From Lewinellaceae bacterium (lineage in GTDB: Bacteria > Bacteroidota > Bacteroidia > Chitinophagales > Saprospiraceae), in NCBI GenBank assembly GCA_020636215.1, contig JACJYG010000004.1, positions 1,555,552 through 1,619,551 of the forward strand: DNA of 64,000 nucleotides. Reading direction: 5' to 3'. The notes beneath the pieces are model-generated. The model was not told the DNA's origin, ran no database searches, and was given only the letters and a program-made list of their open reading frames with translations. Shown piece after piece: positions 1 to 7,571 of the stretch. How positions within the stretch are numbered: the first letter of the stretch is position 1; each line of letters starts with the position of its first letter. The position numbers and the translations under genes were made by a program.

Positions 1-538
1 GGGGTTCCGATTGGTTGTAAAGCAATCCTACGCGTTGTCTTTCCCCTTTTGCCGGCGCCAGCCGGGGTATAAGGGCAAAGGAGGTGTCGATATACGCCAG
101 GGTCTCAGCTACGCCAAACAGGTTGGCCGGAGCATTGCCCTGGGCGTCAGTTACGTTCATCAGTTCCGGCGTGGGCGACACCATCATGAAAATTGGAATA
201 TCTTTGGTGTTCTGCAAGGCCGTGATCGTCGACAGCGAAGGGCTGGAGGCGATGAGGCTTACTTTTTGGGAAATAAAATACCGAACGATCTGGGTAAGGG
301 TCGGGATGTCGCCCTGGGCGTTGCGGTAGAGGACATTCAGTGTTTTGTCGGCTTCCGAGAAGCCATTGTCATTCAGGGCGGCCAGAAAGCCGTCTTTAGC
401 CTGTTCGATCGTACTGTCTTCAAAAGCATCGACAAAGCCGATGGTGGGAGCGCCCTCATTGGCCGGCGCACAGGCAGTCGCCAGAGCCAGTAAGCTGAGG
501 CCACACAGCCAGGATCTTATCCCTTGCAAGCTTCGCAT
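1..538 (-). CDS. ABC transporter substrate-binding lipoprotein, partial (C-terminus beyond the left edge)
   Basis: Reading the minus strand from an ATG at 538 gives an open frame running off the window at base 1 (about 179 residues). It begins with a basic N-terminus and hydrophobic stretch ending in LATACAP, a lipobox-like site, so it is probably an outer-face lipoprotein. The mature part opens with TIGFVDAFEDSTIEQAKDGF and continues with a Rossmann-like pattern (SLIASSPSLSTITAL, IPIFMMVSPTPELM), which fits the ABC_sub_bind (PF04392, TrpX-like) family of periplasmic-binding proteins. These usually bind small amino-acid-like ligands; the ligand here cannot be told. It is divergent from dnaJ. 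The permease and ATPase would be expected to the left of the window. Confidence 0.75.
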   Translation of the reverse strand, partial: MRSLQGIRSWLCGLSLLALATACAPANEGAPTIGFVDAFEDSTIEQAKDGFLAALNDNGFSEADKTLNVLYRNAQGDIPTLTQIVRYFISQKVSLIASSPSLSTITALQNTKDIPIFMMVSPTPELMNVTDAQGNAPANLFGVAETLAYIDTSFALIPRLAPAKGERQRVGLLYNQSEP

Positions 539-680
539 TCGTTTCGTTTGATTTGATAGTATATAGGTTGAAACGGATGGGGGGAAAAGAAGTTTTGAAA
601 ATTAATGGACAGGAACATATTGAACCCAATCAACACGAAGGTGGGGATGAGCGTTATTTGTAAAGGAATGAAAAACAACC

Positions 681-1655
681 ATGCAATACAAAGACTATTA
701 CGAAATACTAGGAGTAGATAAAAAAGCTTCCGTCAAGGAGATCAAGAAAGCCTACCGGAAGCTGGCTAATCAGTACCACCCGGACAAGAACCCCGACAAC
801 AAGGCGGCGGAAGAGAAATTCAAGGAAGCCACCGAGGCCTACGAAGTGCTGAGCGACTCCGAGAAGCGCAAGAAATACGATACCCTGGGCGCCAACTGGC
901 AGGCCTATCAGCAAGGCGGAGGCAACTGGTCCCAATTCACCGGACAGGGTGGGCCGAACGGGGGGCGCACCTTCCATTTTGAAGGCGATCCATCCGAATT
1001 TTTCGGCCGGGGCGGCAACAGCGGTTTTTCCGATTTTTTCGATATGTTTTTCGGGGGTGGCGGAGGAGAAGACCCCTTCGGCCGTTTCCGCGGTGGAAGA
1101 GGCCAGGCCAGCGGGCGCAGCACCGTTCAACAGGGGCGCGACCTGCAGGCGGAATTACACATCGGCCTGATGGATGCCTATCAGGGCGGCAGCCGCACCT
1201 TTGAACTCAATGGGCAAAAGTTGCGCATTCAGATCAAACCGGGCGCCTACGACGGGCAGAAACTCCGCATAAAAGGCAAAGGCTCCCCCGGGCGCAGCGG
1301 CGGGCCGGCCGGTGACCTCTATCTCATCCTGCGCATTAGTTCGGATGCCCGCTTCCAAAGGGAAGGGGATAACCTGATCCATAATACCAACATTGACCTG
1401 TACACAGCGGTGCTGGGCGGCAGAGTGGAAGTGCCGACGCCTTCCGGTAATGTCAAAATAAGCATTCCTCAAGGCGCCGAACCGGGCCAAACGCTGCGCC
1501 TCAAAGGCAAAGGGATGCCCCGCCTCGAACACCCCGGCCAACACGGAGACCTGCTGGTGAAGTTGAATATTTCGATGCCGAAACACCTCACCGAAGCGGA
1601 AAAACGACTGTTCGAACAGCTCCGGGAAATGGCAGGGAAGAAACACGTGGGTTGA
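681..1655 (+). CDS. cbpA: DnaJ/CbpA-type co-chaperone (Hsp40, no zinc finger)
   Basis: 324-aa Hsp40 protein that would stimulate DnaK ATPase and deliver unfolded clients in the cytoplasm. The J-domain occupies residues 1-70 with the catalytic HPD at 33-35. A glycine/phenylalanine-rich linker follows (about 75-150), with low-complexity GGGGGEDPFGRFRGGRG. The C-terminal substrate-binding domain spans 155-315. The CxxCxGxG zinc-finger repeats of full DnaJ are absent, so this is a type II (CbpA-like) member of normal length. The ATG at 681 gives the canonical start MQYKDYYEILGV. The next gene downstream is not a recognisable CbpM modulator. Confidence 0.93.
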   Translation: MQYKDYYEILGVDKKASVKEIKKAYRKLANQYHPDKNPDNKAAEEKFKEATEAYEVLSDSEKRKKYDTLGANWQAYQQGGGNWSQFTGQGGPNGGRTFHFEGDPSEFFGRGGNSGFSDFFDMFFGGGGGEDPFGRFRGGRGQASGRSTVQQGRDLQAELHIGLMDAYQGGSRTFELNGQKLRIQIKPGAYDGQKLRIKGKGSPGRSGGPAGDLYLILRISSDARFQREGDNLIHNTNIDLYTAVLGGRVEVPTPSGNVKISIPQGAEPGQTLRLKGKGMPRLEHPGQHGDLLVKLNISMPKHLTEAEKRLFEQLREMAGKKHVG

Positions 1656-1792
1656 ATGGCTGATAGCTGAATGGTTTCATGGCTGGCGGGGATTAGCTGT
1701 GCCGCCATTCCTCAAGCCAACCATATCCCGTCCTCACCCGACACTTGTCGGGCTCAGCCGGATAAAAACAATATAACCATATCCATATAACC

Positions 1793-2149
1793 ATGAATAA
1801 CATCATCCTCTACGAACCCGAATACGAATCCTTCGAATCCATTGACAATTTCCTGGATGGCTTTTTCAGCACACGTATGCCCCACCTGGCCAGCAGCCTA
1901 CTGGAAAAAGGCCTGTCGCCGCGGGATATTGTAGTCGCTGTGCGCAAGGCCGTCAATGTCTGCCGCACGGCCGGCATTGACCCCAGGCGGCATTTTTACC
2001 CCGTCTATACCCAATACCGCGGCCAACTGGTGCGCGACTGCAAATTGTCCACCTTCGGCTACGGCCTGGTGCTGCTCAACGGGCCGGAAGGACAGCCGGT
2101 GGTGGCGGAGTTTCAGGCGCGGCTGGTGAAGGGGTTTATGGGAGGGTGA
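1793..2149 (+). CDS. Small conserved hypothetical protein downstream of dnaJ
   Basis: 118-aa soluble protein with no signal peptide or membrane segment. I do not recognise the family. It begins MNNIILYEPEYESFESIDNF and has a mixed alpha/beta look with a central helix (LLEKGLSPRDIVVAVRKAVNVCRTAG). It lies about 140 bp after dnaJ on the same strand. That position is where a chaperone modulator (CbpM) often sits, but the sequence shows no MerR-type helix-turn-helix, so that role is only a guess. Codon use matches the neighbours and the frame is intact. Confidence 0.6.
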   Translation: MNNIILYEPEYESFESIDNFLDGFFSTRMPHLASSLLEKGLSPRDIVVAVRKAVNVCRTAGIDPRRHFYPVYTQYRGQLVRDCKLSTFGYGLVLLNGPEGQPVVAEFQARLVKGFMGG

Positions 2150-2236
2150 ATGGCTCCTGGTTTTGCGAAATAGCTCCTATTAAAGCTAAAAGACATATTT
2201 CAGTTTCGTTATTGGGCGTATTGCTCTGTTTTATAG

Positions 2237-2420
2237 GTACATTTAGAGCTTGCTCAAATTTCTTTTTTGGATGGAAATACCTCAACTGAGGATTTTGAAA
2301 CGAGCAATGCCAAGGAGTTTGAGCCCGGAAAAGAGATGGAACTGAAACTGGGCTATCACCCTCAGGAGGATACGATTTATAAAGGTTTGATTGTAGGACA
2401 GAAGCTGAAAGTGAGCACAG
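2237..2420 (+). pseudogene. Relic of a VgrG-family (T6SS / contractile injection spike) gene
   Basis: About 60 codons in one frame read VHLELAQISFLDGN, then FETSNAKEFEPGKEMELKLG, then YHPQEDTIYKGLIVGQKLKV. This is the order of conserved features in the N-terminal gpD-like domain of VgrG and eCIS spike proteins: DG, F-x-x-SN, F-x-PGKE-x-E-x-x-x-GYH and I-x-KG-(I/V)-V. An in-frame TAG lies just upstream at 2234-2236. Homology stops after about 2417, where a palindromic GC-rich repeat segment begins. The remaining ~550 residues of a VgrG are missing, so this is a remnant. It could also be a fragment copied from an intact vgrG elsewhere in the genome. Confidence 0.6.
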
Positions 2421-2740
2421 GGCGCCCTTCCTGCGGCGCGAATGGGAGATCTAACCGCACATGGCGGGACAATTTTATTGGGATCTCCCAACGTATTAAT
2501 CGGCGGCTAGGGTTTGTGCAAACCCAGGGTGCGCCACAATAAACATCCAATCCAAATACTGTAAACCCTTGCTGCCGCTGAGGCGTACTGCCGGGCAATA
2601 AAGCCCTGTTTTAGCCCCTAATTCGTATTAAATGCTAGTCGATGGGTAGCCTTTTTGCAGCCTTTCTCACCGCGCTCCACTCGCTCCAGGCATATCTTCA
2701 CTTAAAAAAATCACAAACTCCCTTAACTATTTGATTTTAC
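2421..2740. repeat. Palindromic intergenic segment containing a dispersed 16-mer
   Basis: No gene seen. It contains a short hairpin GGGTTTGTGCAAACCC (2510-2525), an inverted pair GGGAGATC / GATCTCCC around 2444 and 2480-2490, and TTTAGCCCCTAATTCG at 2610-2625. The last is the same 16-mer that forms both ends of the repeat unit at 21203-21927. The segment appears to have replaced the rest of the vgrG relic. Confidence 0.5.
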
Positions 2741-2761
2741 CAATGTTAATGATTAAGTTTG
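2730..2761 (+). promoter_or_regulatory. Bacteroidota-type promoter for the iron operon
   Basis: TTTG (2730-2733) and TAAGTTTG (2754-2761), separated by 20 nt, match the Bacteroidota sigma-ABfr consensus (TTTG - about 19-21 - TAnnTTTG). Transcription would start near 2768, about 40 nt before the regulator's ATG. Confidence 0.6.
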
Positions 2762-2779
2762 TATTTACAAAAAATAAAA

Positions 2780-2795
2780 GTTAGCCTTTTCTAAC
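2780..2795. promoter_or_regulatory. Candidate DtxR-family operator
   Basis: GTTAG-CCTTTT-CTAAC is a perfect inverted repeat with 6-bp spacing, just downstream of the predicted transcription start and 13 bp before the DtxR-type gene. DtxR/IdeR/MntR boxes commonly have TTAG...CTAA half-sites, so metal-dependent autorepression of the operon is a reasonable inference. Confidence 0.45.
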
Positions 2796-2808
2796 AATTG
2801 AATCGTAA

Positions 2809-3471
2809 ATGGAGCTGACCAAAACCGAAGAAGATTACCTGAAAGCCCTTTTTCACATCATCGTGGAAAAGGAAGCGGACAAAGCCGGCACGAACCAGCT
2901 GGCCGAATACCTGGGCCTTTCTCCGGCATCGGTCAACAACATGCTGAAAAAGCTGAGGAGTAAAGCTTTGGTCGCTTATGAAAAGTACGGAAAGCTGGAG
3001 CTGACAGACAAGGGCAAATCCATTGCCATGCGCCTGATCCGCAAGCACCGTTTGTGGGAAACTTTTTTGTATCAGCACATGAATTTCAGTTGGGACGAAG
3101 TACACGGTGTGGCCGAACAACTGGAGCACATCCAGTCGCCCAAACTGATCGCGGAACTGGATAAATTCCTGGGGTTTCCCGGCCGGGACCCGCATGGCGC
3201 TATCATTCCCAGCGCCGAGGGGGAATACAACACGCCTCCCAAAGTAACCCTATCCTCGCTACAGGCGGGTGATACCTGCCGCCTGGTGTCTGTCGATGAT
3301 AGTTCGGAAGCATTCCTGCGGTATGTATCCCGGATCGGGCTGGCCCTCAACAGCGAAATACAGATCAGGGAAGTACAGGAATTTGATAGCTCCATGATGA
3401 TCGTAGTGGAGGGCGCGTCTACGATGGTGTCCAAGCAATTTGCCGATGAAGTTTTTGTAGAAAAAATATAA
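2809..3471 (+). CDS. DtxR/MntR-family metal-dependent transcriptional regulator with FeoA (SH3-like) domain
   Basis: 220-aa cytoplasmic regulator. Residues 1-65 form the iron-dependent repressor winged helix (TKTEEDYLKALFHI, then LAEYLGLSPASVNNMLKKL). Residues 65-135 are the dimerisation and metal-binding domain, with the typical RLIRKHRLWETFL and D-EVHGVAEQLEHI stretch carrying candidate His/Glu ligands. Residues ~145-220 are a FeoA-type SH3-like domain. It is the first gene of the iron operon, 3 nt before the next gene, and a palindrome lies just upstream of the ATG. By family it would respond to Fe2+ or Mn2+; linkage to FeoAB makes iron more likely. Confidence 0.9.
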   Translation: MELTKTEEDYLKALFHIIVEKEADKAGTNQLAEYLGLSPASVNNMLKKLRSKALVAYEKYGKLELTDKGKSIAMRLIRKHRLWETFLYQHMNFSWDEVHGVAEQLEHIQSPKLIAELDKFLGFPGRDPHGAIIPSAEGEYNTPPKVTLSSLQAGDTCRLVSVDDSSEAFLRYVSRIGLALNSEIQIREVQEFDSSMMIVVEGASTMVSKQFADEVFVEKI

Positions 3472-3474
3472 GCT

Positions 3475-4512
3475 ATGCTGATGGTGGTTAATCCTGGAAT
3501 GGCATTATTGGTGGGAACTTTGGGCATGGTGGCTGCGGCGGGTGTCTTTTGGCCCAAAAAAGGGCTGCTGGCCTTGCTGTCCAAAGGACGGCTGAATACC
3601 CAGCGGGTGCTGCTGGAAGACGCCTTGAAGTTCCTTTTCGATTGTGAGTATAAAAATATCCCCTGCTACCTGAACAGCATTGCCGGCAGCCTGCATATTT
3701 CTGCCGACAACGCAACCCGTTTACTGGACCGCCTCCGTACGATGGGCCTGATCCACTTGCAGGAAGATACCTTCCGGCTGACCGACGCAGGGCGGTCTTA
3801 TGCCCTCCGCATCATTCGCGTGCACCGAATATGGGAGCGCTACCTGGCGGATGAAACGGGGATCGGCGAAATGGACTGGCACGGGCAAGCCGATTTCAAA
3901 GAGCACCAGATGACATTGGAGGACGCCGACCAACTGGCAGCCCAAATGGGCAACCCGGTGTTCGACCCACACGGCGACCCTATCCCTTCCTCCCAGGGCG
4001 AATTGCCGGCTTATACCGGCCAGCCGCTGAGTGCGCTGGAAGAAGGCGCCATTGCCCGCATTGTGCACATCGAAGATGAACCCGCCACTATTTATGCCCA
4101 GATCGTCGCACTGGGCTTGTACCCTGGCATGCAGGTGTACGTGATGGACAAGACTGAAGATCGGATACAATTCGCCGCCAATGGGGAAGAATGTGTGCTT
4201 ACCCCCTTTTTCGCCACCAATATTACCGTCAAGAAACTCCCCGCCCGGGAGCCGATACAGAAAAAGCCCGACCTGCTCTCTTCGCTGAAGATCGGGGAGA
4301 GTGCGGCGGTCAAAGGTATTTCGCCAACCTGCCGCGGCCAGCAGCGCCGGCGATTGATGGACCTCGGCATGGTGCCGGGTACGATTATCACGGCGGCCTT
4401 CCGAAGCGCTTCCGGTGACCCGGTCGCCTACCAGTTATTGGGTACGACCATTGCAATCCGGAAAAGCCAGGCCGATCACATTTTTATTGAACGCTCAGAA
4501 GAAAAGCTATGA
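3475..4512 (+). CDS. feoA: Membrane-anchored DtxR-like protein fused to two FeoA domains
   Basis: 345 aa with an N-terminal hydrophobic helix (about 8-27, ALLVGTLGMVAAAGVFW). A winged-helix DtxR-like domain follows (about 45-125, LNSIAGSLHISADNATRLLDRLRTMGLI), then a dimerisation-like segment (IIRVHRIWERYLADETG). Two FeoA/SH3-like domains follow (about 188-260 and 268-340, the last with RRLMDLGMVPGT). The stop codon overlaps the feoB start as ATGA, so translation is coupled. The final FeoA domain probably serves as the FeoA partner of FeoB. Whether the membrane-tethered helix-turn-helix still binds DNA is unknown. Confidence 0.82.
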   Translation: MLMVVNPGMALLVGTLGMVAAAGVFWPKKGLLALLSKGRLNTQRVLLEDALKFLFDCEYKNIPCYLNSIAGSLHISADNATRLLDRLRTMGLIHLQEDTFRLTDAGRSYALRIIRVHRIWERYLADETGIGEMDWHGQADFKEHQMTLEDADQLAAQMGNPVFDPHGDPIPSSQGELPAYTGQPLSALEEGAIARIVHIEDEPATIYAQIVALGLYPGMQVYVMDKTEDRIQFAANGEECVLTPFFATNITVKKLPAREPIQKKPDLLSSLKIGESAAVKGISPTCRGQQRRRLMDLGMVPGTIITAAFRSASGDPVAYQLLGTTIAIRKSQADHIFIERSEEKL

Positions 4513-5300
4513 AAGATCAGCACAATTGCGAAAACTGTCCGGTTCACCATACCGAAAACCTCATCCGCCTGGGCATCGCCATGGACCGGGTGGACTATGT
4601 GGTAGCGCTCGCCGGCAACCCCAACACGGGAAAAAGTACGGTTTTCAACAACCTGACCGGCCTGCGGCAACACACCGGCAACTGGCCGGGGAAAACGGTT
4701 GTCCGCGCCGAAGGCGGCTTTTCATACAACGAAAAGCGCTACAAGGTAGTCGACTTGCCCGGTACTTATTCCCTCCTCTCCACGAGTACGGATGAAGAGG
4801 TGGCCCGCGATTTCATCCTGTTTGGCCGGCCGGATGTAACGGTCATCGTTGCCGATGCTACCCGCCTGGAACGCAACCTCAACCTGGCGCTGCAAATCCT
4901 GGAGATCACCGACCGGGCGGTGTTGTGCCTCAACCTGATGGACGAAGCCCGGCGCCACCACATCGAAATCGATGAACGGTCTTTGTCCAGAGAATTGGGC
5001 ATCCCCGTGGTGCTGGCCGAAGCGCGTCAGAAAGTTGGCATGGACCGGTTGATCGCCACGATCGAAGAAGTGGCTTCCGGGAAGTATGTCTGCAAACCCC
5101 ACCGGGTGCGCACCCGATCGCCAAAGCTGAGCCACGCCATCGAACAGTTGACGAACAAGCTTTCGGAACAATTCCCAGGCCTGCCTAACCTTAACTGGGT
5201 CGCGTTGCGGCTGCTGGAAGGCGACCAAAGTATTATCGATGCGATGCAGTCCGGCGAATTGGGGAAGCTGGGGGCTGGCTTGATCACGGCGCAGCCTTAG
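4509..5300 (+). CDS. feoB: FeoB N-terminal GTPase (NFeoB) part of a split ferrous iron transporter
   Basis: 263-aa cytosolic G-protein domain of the ferrous iron transporter. G1 is GNPNTGKS (36-43), G3 is DLPG (82-85) and G4 is NLMD (142-145). A helical GDI-like region follows to about 250. The N-terminus carries CENCPVHH, a possible metal-binding Cys/His cluster. The frame ends with TAG at 5298-5300, before the membrane part. The permease half resumes in the same frame at 5385 after a second stop (TAA 5316-5318). So FeoB is either a genuine two-subunit protein or a gene interrupted in the linker between G-domain and membrane domain. Confidence 0.88.
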   Translation: MKDQHNCENCPVHHTENLIRLGIAMDRVDYVVALAGNPNTGKSTVFNNLTGLRQHTGNWPGKTVVRAEGGFSYNEKRYKVVDLPGTYSLLSTSTDEEVARDFILFGRPDVTVIVADATRLERNLNLALQILEITDRAVLCLNLMDEARRHHIEIDERSLSRELGIPVVLAEARQKVGMDRLIATIEEVASGKYVCKPHRVRTRSPKLSHAIEQLTNKLSEQFPGLPNLNWVALRLLEGDQSIIDAMQSGELGKLGAGLITAQP

Positions 5301-5384
5301 GCTAAAGCCAAAATGTAAAATGCCTGCCCAACAGCGCTTTTGCGACTTTGGATAAAAGTAGGGTTACACAGATTTAAGAAAATC

Positions 5385-6815
5385 ATGGAACAGCAACAAA
5401 ATAACAATAGCGAAAACATCCTCTCCCTGGCGAATACATTGCGATGGGACCTGGGAGTTGACCTCCACGATGCGGTGATCGAATCCATTTATGAGGATGC
5501 CTCCCGTATTGCCCGGAAAACGGTGCAGTCCACTGGGGAAAAGGCGACCTATAACTTCGAGCGTAAAATAGATCAACTGGTGACAAGTAGGTGGCTGGGC
5601 TTCCCGATCATGTTCTTATTACTGGCGCTCGTTTTCTGGATAACGGTGGCCGGCGCCAATGTTCCCTCAGGCATGTTGGCGTCCTTGCTGCTGGACACGG
5701 TCCACCCGGCATTGAAGGGCTTCGCCGCGAATATAGGCCTACCCTGGTGGCTAAGCGGCGTGCTGATCGATGGCGCTTACCTGTCGATGGCCTGGGTGAT
5801 TGCGGTGATGTTGCCGCCGATGGCTATATTTTTCCCACTCTTCACCCTGTTGGAAGACCTGGGCTACCTGCCCCGGGTAGCTTTCAACATGGACAGCCTG
5901 TTCCGCAAGGCAGGCGCGCATGGCAAGCAGGCGCTGAGCATGAGTATGGGCTTCGGATGTAATGCAGCCGGCGTGATCGCCACACGCGTAATCGATAGCC
6001 CGCGGGAACGCCTGATCGCCATCATCACCAATAATTTTTCACTGTGCAATGGCCGCTGGCCGACGCAGATCCTGATCGCAACTATCTTCATTGGTGGCGC
6101 GGTGCCGTCCTATTGGGCGGGGCTGGTGTCGGCTGGGGCCGTGGTGGGCATTGCGGTGCTGGGCATTGGGTTCAGCCTGGCGGTCTCCTGGGGCCTGAGC
6201 CGGTCGGTGCTCAAAGGGGAGGCCTCTACTTTTAGCCTGGAGCTGCCGCCGTACCGCCCTCCCCGCATCCTGCAGACGCTGTATACCTCCCTGATCGACC
6301 GAACCATTTTTGTACTGTGGCGCGCCATCGTTTTTGCCATCCCGGCCGGGGTGGTGATCTGGCTCGTAGCTAATATCCACATTGGCGGCGAGAGCCTGGC
6401 GGAACATTTCATCGACTGGACAAACCCCGTCGCCTTGTTGTTTGGCCTGAACGGGGTGATCATACTGGCCTATATCATCGCTATTCCCGCCAACGAGATC
6501 GTTATTCCCACCATTCTAATGCTGACCGTGGTCAGCGCCGGCATGGCGGGGGTAGGGCATGGCGCTGGTGTGATGTTCGAACTGGATTCCATCAGTGCGA
6601 CGGAGAACATCCTCCGCGCCGGGGGGTGGACCTTATTGACTGGCGTCAACCTCATGCTGTTCAGCTTGCTGCACAACCCCTGCTCCACAACCATCTACAC
6701 CATTTATAAGGAGACGAATAGTGTAAAATGGACGCTGGTGTCCACCTTCCTGCCGATCGTGCTTGGCCTGGTAATCTGCTTTTTTGTGACGCAATTGTGG
6801 ATGTTACTGGCTTAG
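5385..6815 (+). CDS. feoB: FeoB C-terminal membrane permease part
   Basis: 476 aa from the ATG at 5385 (MEQQQNNNSENIL); an earlier TTG at 5340 is possible but has poorer context. It begins with the FeoB linker helix region (SIYEDASRIARKTVQ, KIDQLVTSRWLGFPIMF). Eight or more membrane helices follow. Conserved gate signatures are GFGCNAAGVIATR, IPANEIVIPTILMLT and LHNPCSTTIYTIYKE, which correspond to the Gate motifs of FeoB. It would form the inner-membrane Fe2+ channel with the GTPase encoded immediately upstream. The 84-nt gap between the two halves holds no recognisable insertion. Confidence 0.88.
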   Translation: MEQQQNNNSENILSLANTLRWDLGVDLHDAVIESIYEDASRIARKTVQSTGEKATYNFERKIDQLVTSRWLGFPIMFLLLALVFWITVAGANVPSGMLASLLLDTVHPALKGFAANIGLPWWLSGVLIDGAYLSMAWVIAVMLPPMAIFFPLFTLLEDLGYLPRVAFNMDSLFRKAGAHGKQALSMSMGFGCNAAGVIATRVIDSPRERLIAIITNNFSLCNGRWPTQILIATIFIGGAVPSYWAGLVSAGAVVGIAVLGIGFSLAVSWGLSRSVLKGEASTFSLELPPYRPPRILQTLYTSLIDRTIFVLWRAIVFAIPAGVVIWLVANIHIGGESLAEHFIDWTNPVALLFGLNGVIILAYIIAIPANEIVIPTILMLTVVSAGMAGVGHGAGVMFELDSISATENILRAGGWTLLTGVNLMLFSLLHNPCSTTIYTIYKETNSVKWTLVSTFLPIVLGLVICFFVTQLWMLLA

Positions 6816-6837
6816 CAGCAGAGCTCTCGAAAAGCAC

Positions 6838-6870
6838 AAGGGGCATCCCGGATTTCCCGGGATGCCCCTT
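6838..6870. terminator. Strong hairpin between convergent feoB and EF-hand genes
   Basis: Perfect 14-bp inverted repeat AAGGGGCATCCCGG / CCGGGATGCCCCTT with a 5-nt loop. It lies 22 bp after feoB and 40 bp from the end of the opposing gene, so it can act as a terminator for both. There is no long T-run. Confidence 0.7.
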
Positions 6871-6910
6871 GCTTGATTGCCTGGCTACCAGCTGAAAACT
6901 GCCGACTGTA

Positions 6911-7357
6911 TTAATTCCGGCCACCGCTGCGCCCTGCACCACTGCCGGTGGAGCGGTGAATCTGTTTCTGGCCACGCAGCATCTGGCCGCTGCCCTGGCC
7001 TTGTCCGGGTGCATATCCTTTCTGCGAGCCTTGTCCATTCTTCAAACCTTGTCCCTGGCCTTTCGCCTTATTACCGGCGCCTTTTTCACCTTTGTAGGCC
7101 TTTTGGTTCTTATTCAGCTTGCGGTATTCATTCTTCGAGAGCACGCCGTCGCCGTTTCCATCAAATTGAGCGAAGTTGCCATTTCGGTATTCGTTCTGGG
7201 AGATGATACCGTCTCCGTTCAAATCGCATTGGGCAAAGCGGGGGCTTTTCCCGGATTGTTGGCCATTCTGGGCATTTGCAGCGCCTGCTGAGAAAAAGAG
7301 CGCAAATCCCAGAACCAGTAAGAAGCCGTTCCATTTTAAATTGATTGCCGATTTCAT
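6911..7357 (-). CDS. Secreted EF-hand calcium-binding protein
   Basis: 148 aa. A signal peptide (residues 1-29, with FLLVLGFALFFSAGAANAQ) directs export. Two canonical EF-hand loops follow: D45-LNGDGIISQN-E56 and D66-GNGDGVLSKN-E77. The C-terminal ~65 residues are a Gly/Gln/Lys-rich low-complexity tail with no fold prediction. It would bind Ca2+ in the periplasm or outside the cell. The gene is divergent from the DUF2202 gene and shares with it a mirror-image upstream motif, suggesting co-regulation, plausibly by the ECF sigma factor encoded at 8.7 kb. Confidence 0.85.
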   Translation of the reverse strand: MKSAINLKWNGFLLVLGFALFFSAGAANAQNGQQSGKSPRFAQCDLNGDGIISQNEYRNGNFAQFDGNGDGVLSKNEYRKLNKNQKAYKGEKGAGNKAKGQGQGLKNGQGSQKGYAPGQGQGSGQMLRGQKQIHRSTGSGAGRSGGRN

Positions 7358-7390
7358 GATTCTGGTTTTTAATAGTTATGAATCTGTTGT

Positions 7391-7427
7391 CACCCTTTAC
7401 TACGCAGGGCCTGCAATTTTCTTTCAC
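7391..7427 (-). promoter_or_regulatory. ECF-type promoter candidate for the EF-hand gene
   Basis: Read on the minus strand: GTGAAAG (7427-7421), 15 nt, GCGTAGTA (7405-7398), then AAGGGTG. The same elements with the same 15-nt spacing occur on the plus strand at 7501-7536 in front of the DUF2202 gene. The -10-like box lies about 41 nt before the ATG in both cases. Confidence 0.6.
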
Positions 7428-7500
7428 CTTAAAAAAAATAAAATTCCATCTAATTGATAACCAATTGATTATTTAATAAAACACAAAAAAAAAGCAAAAA

Positions 7501-7536
7501 GTGAAAGAAATCCGGAATGGCCGCGTAGTAAGGGTG
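7501..7536 (+). promoter_or_regulatory. ECF-type promoter candidate for the DUF2202 gene
   Basis: GTGAAAG (7501-7507), 15 nt, GCGTAGTA (7523-7530), AGGGTG. This mirrors the motif upstream of the divergent EF-hand gene. GAAA-like -35 and CGTA-like -10 boxes with this spacing resemble extracytoplasmic sigma factor promoters. Confidence 0.6.
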
Positions 7537-7571
7537 AAATGACCATCATTCTTTATTTAAAAAATACAGTC

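Noticed and set aside
11..493. Plus-strand frame of 160 aa at the left edge
   Set aside because: It is the shadow of the minus-strand substrate-binding lipoprotein, whose translation has a signal peptide and a family-like sequence.
2267..2542. 91-aa plus-strand ORF as an intact gene
   Set aside because: Only the first ~50 codons resemble VgrG; the rest is repeat sequence, and the start is an internal TTG.
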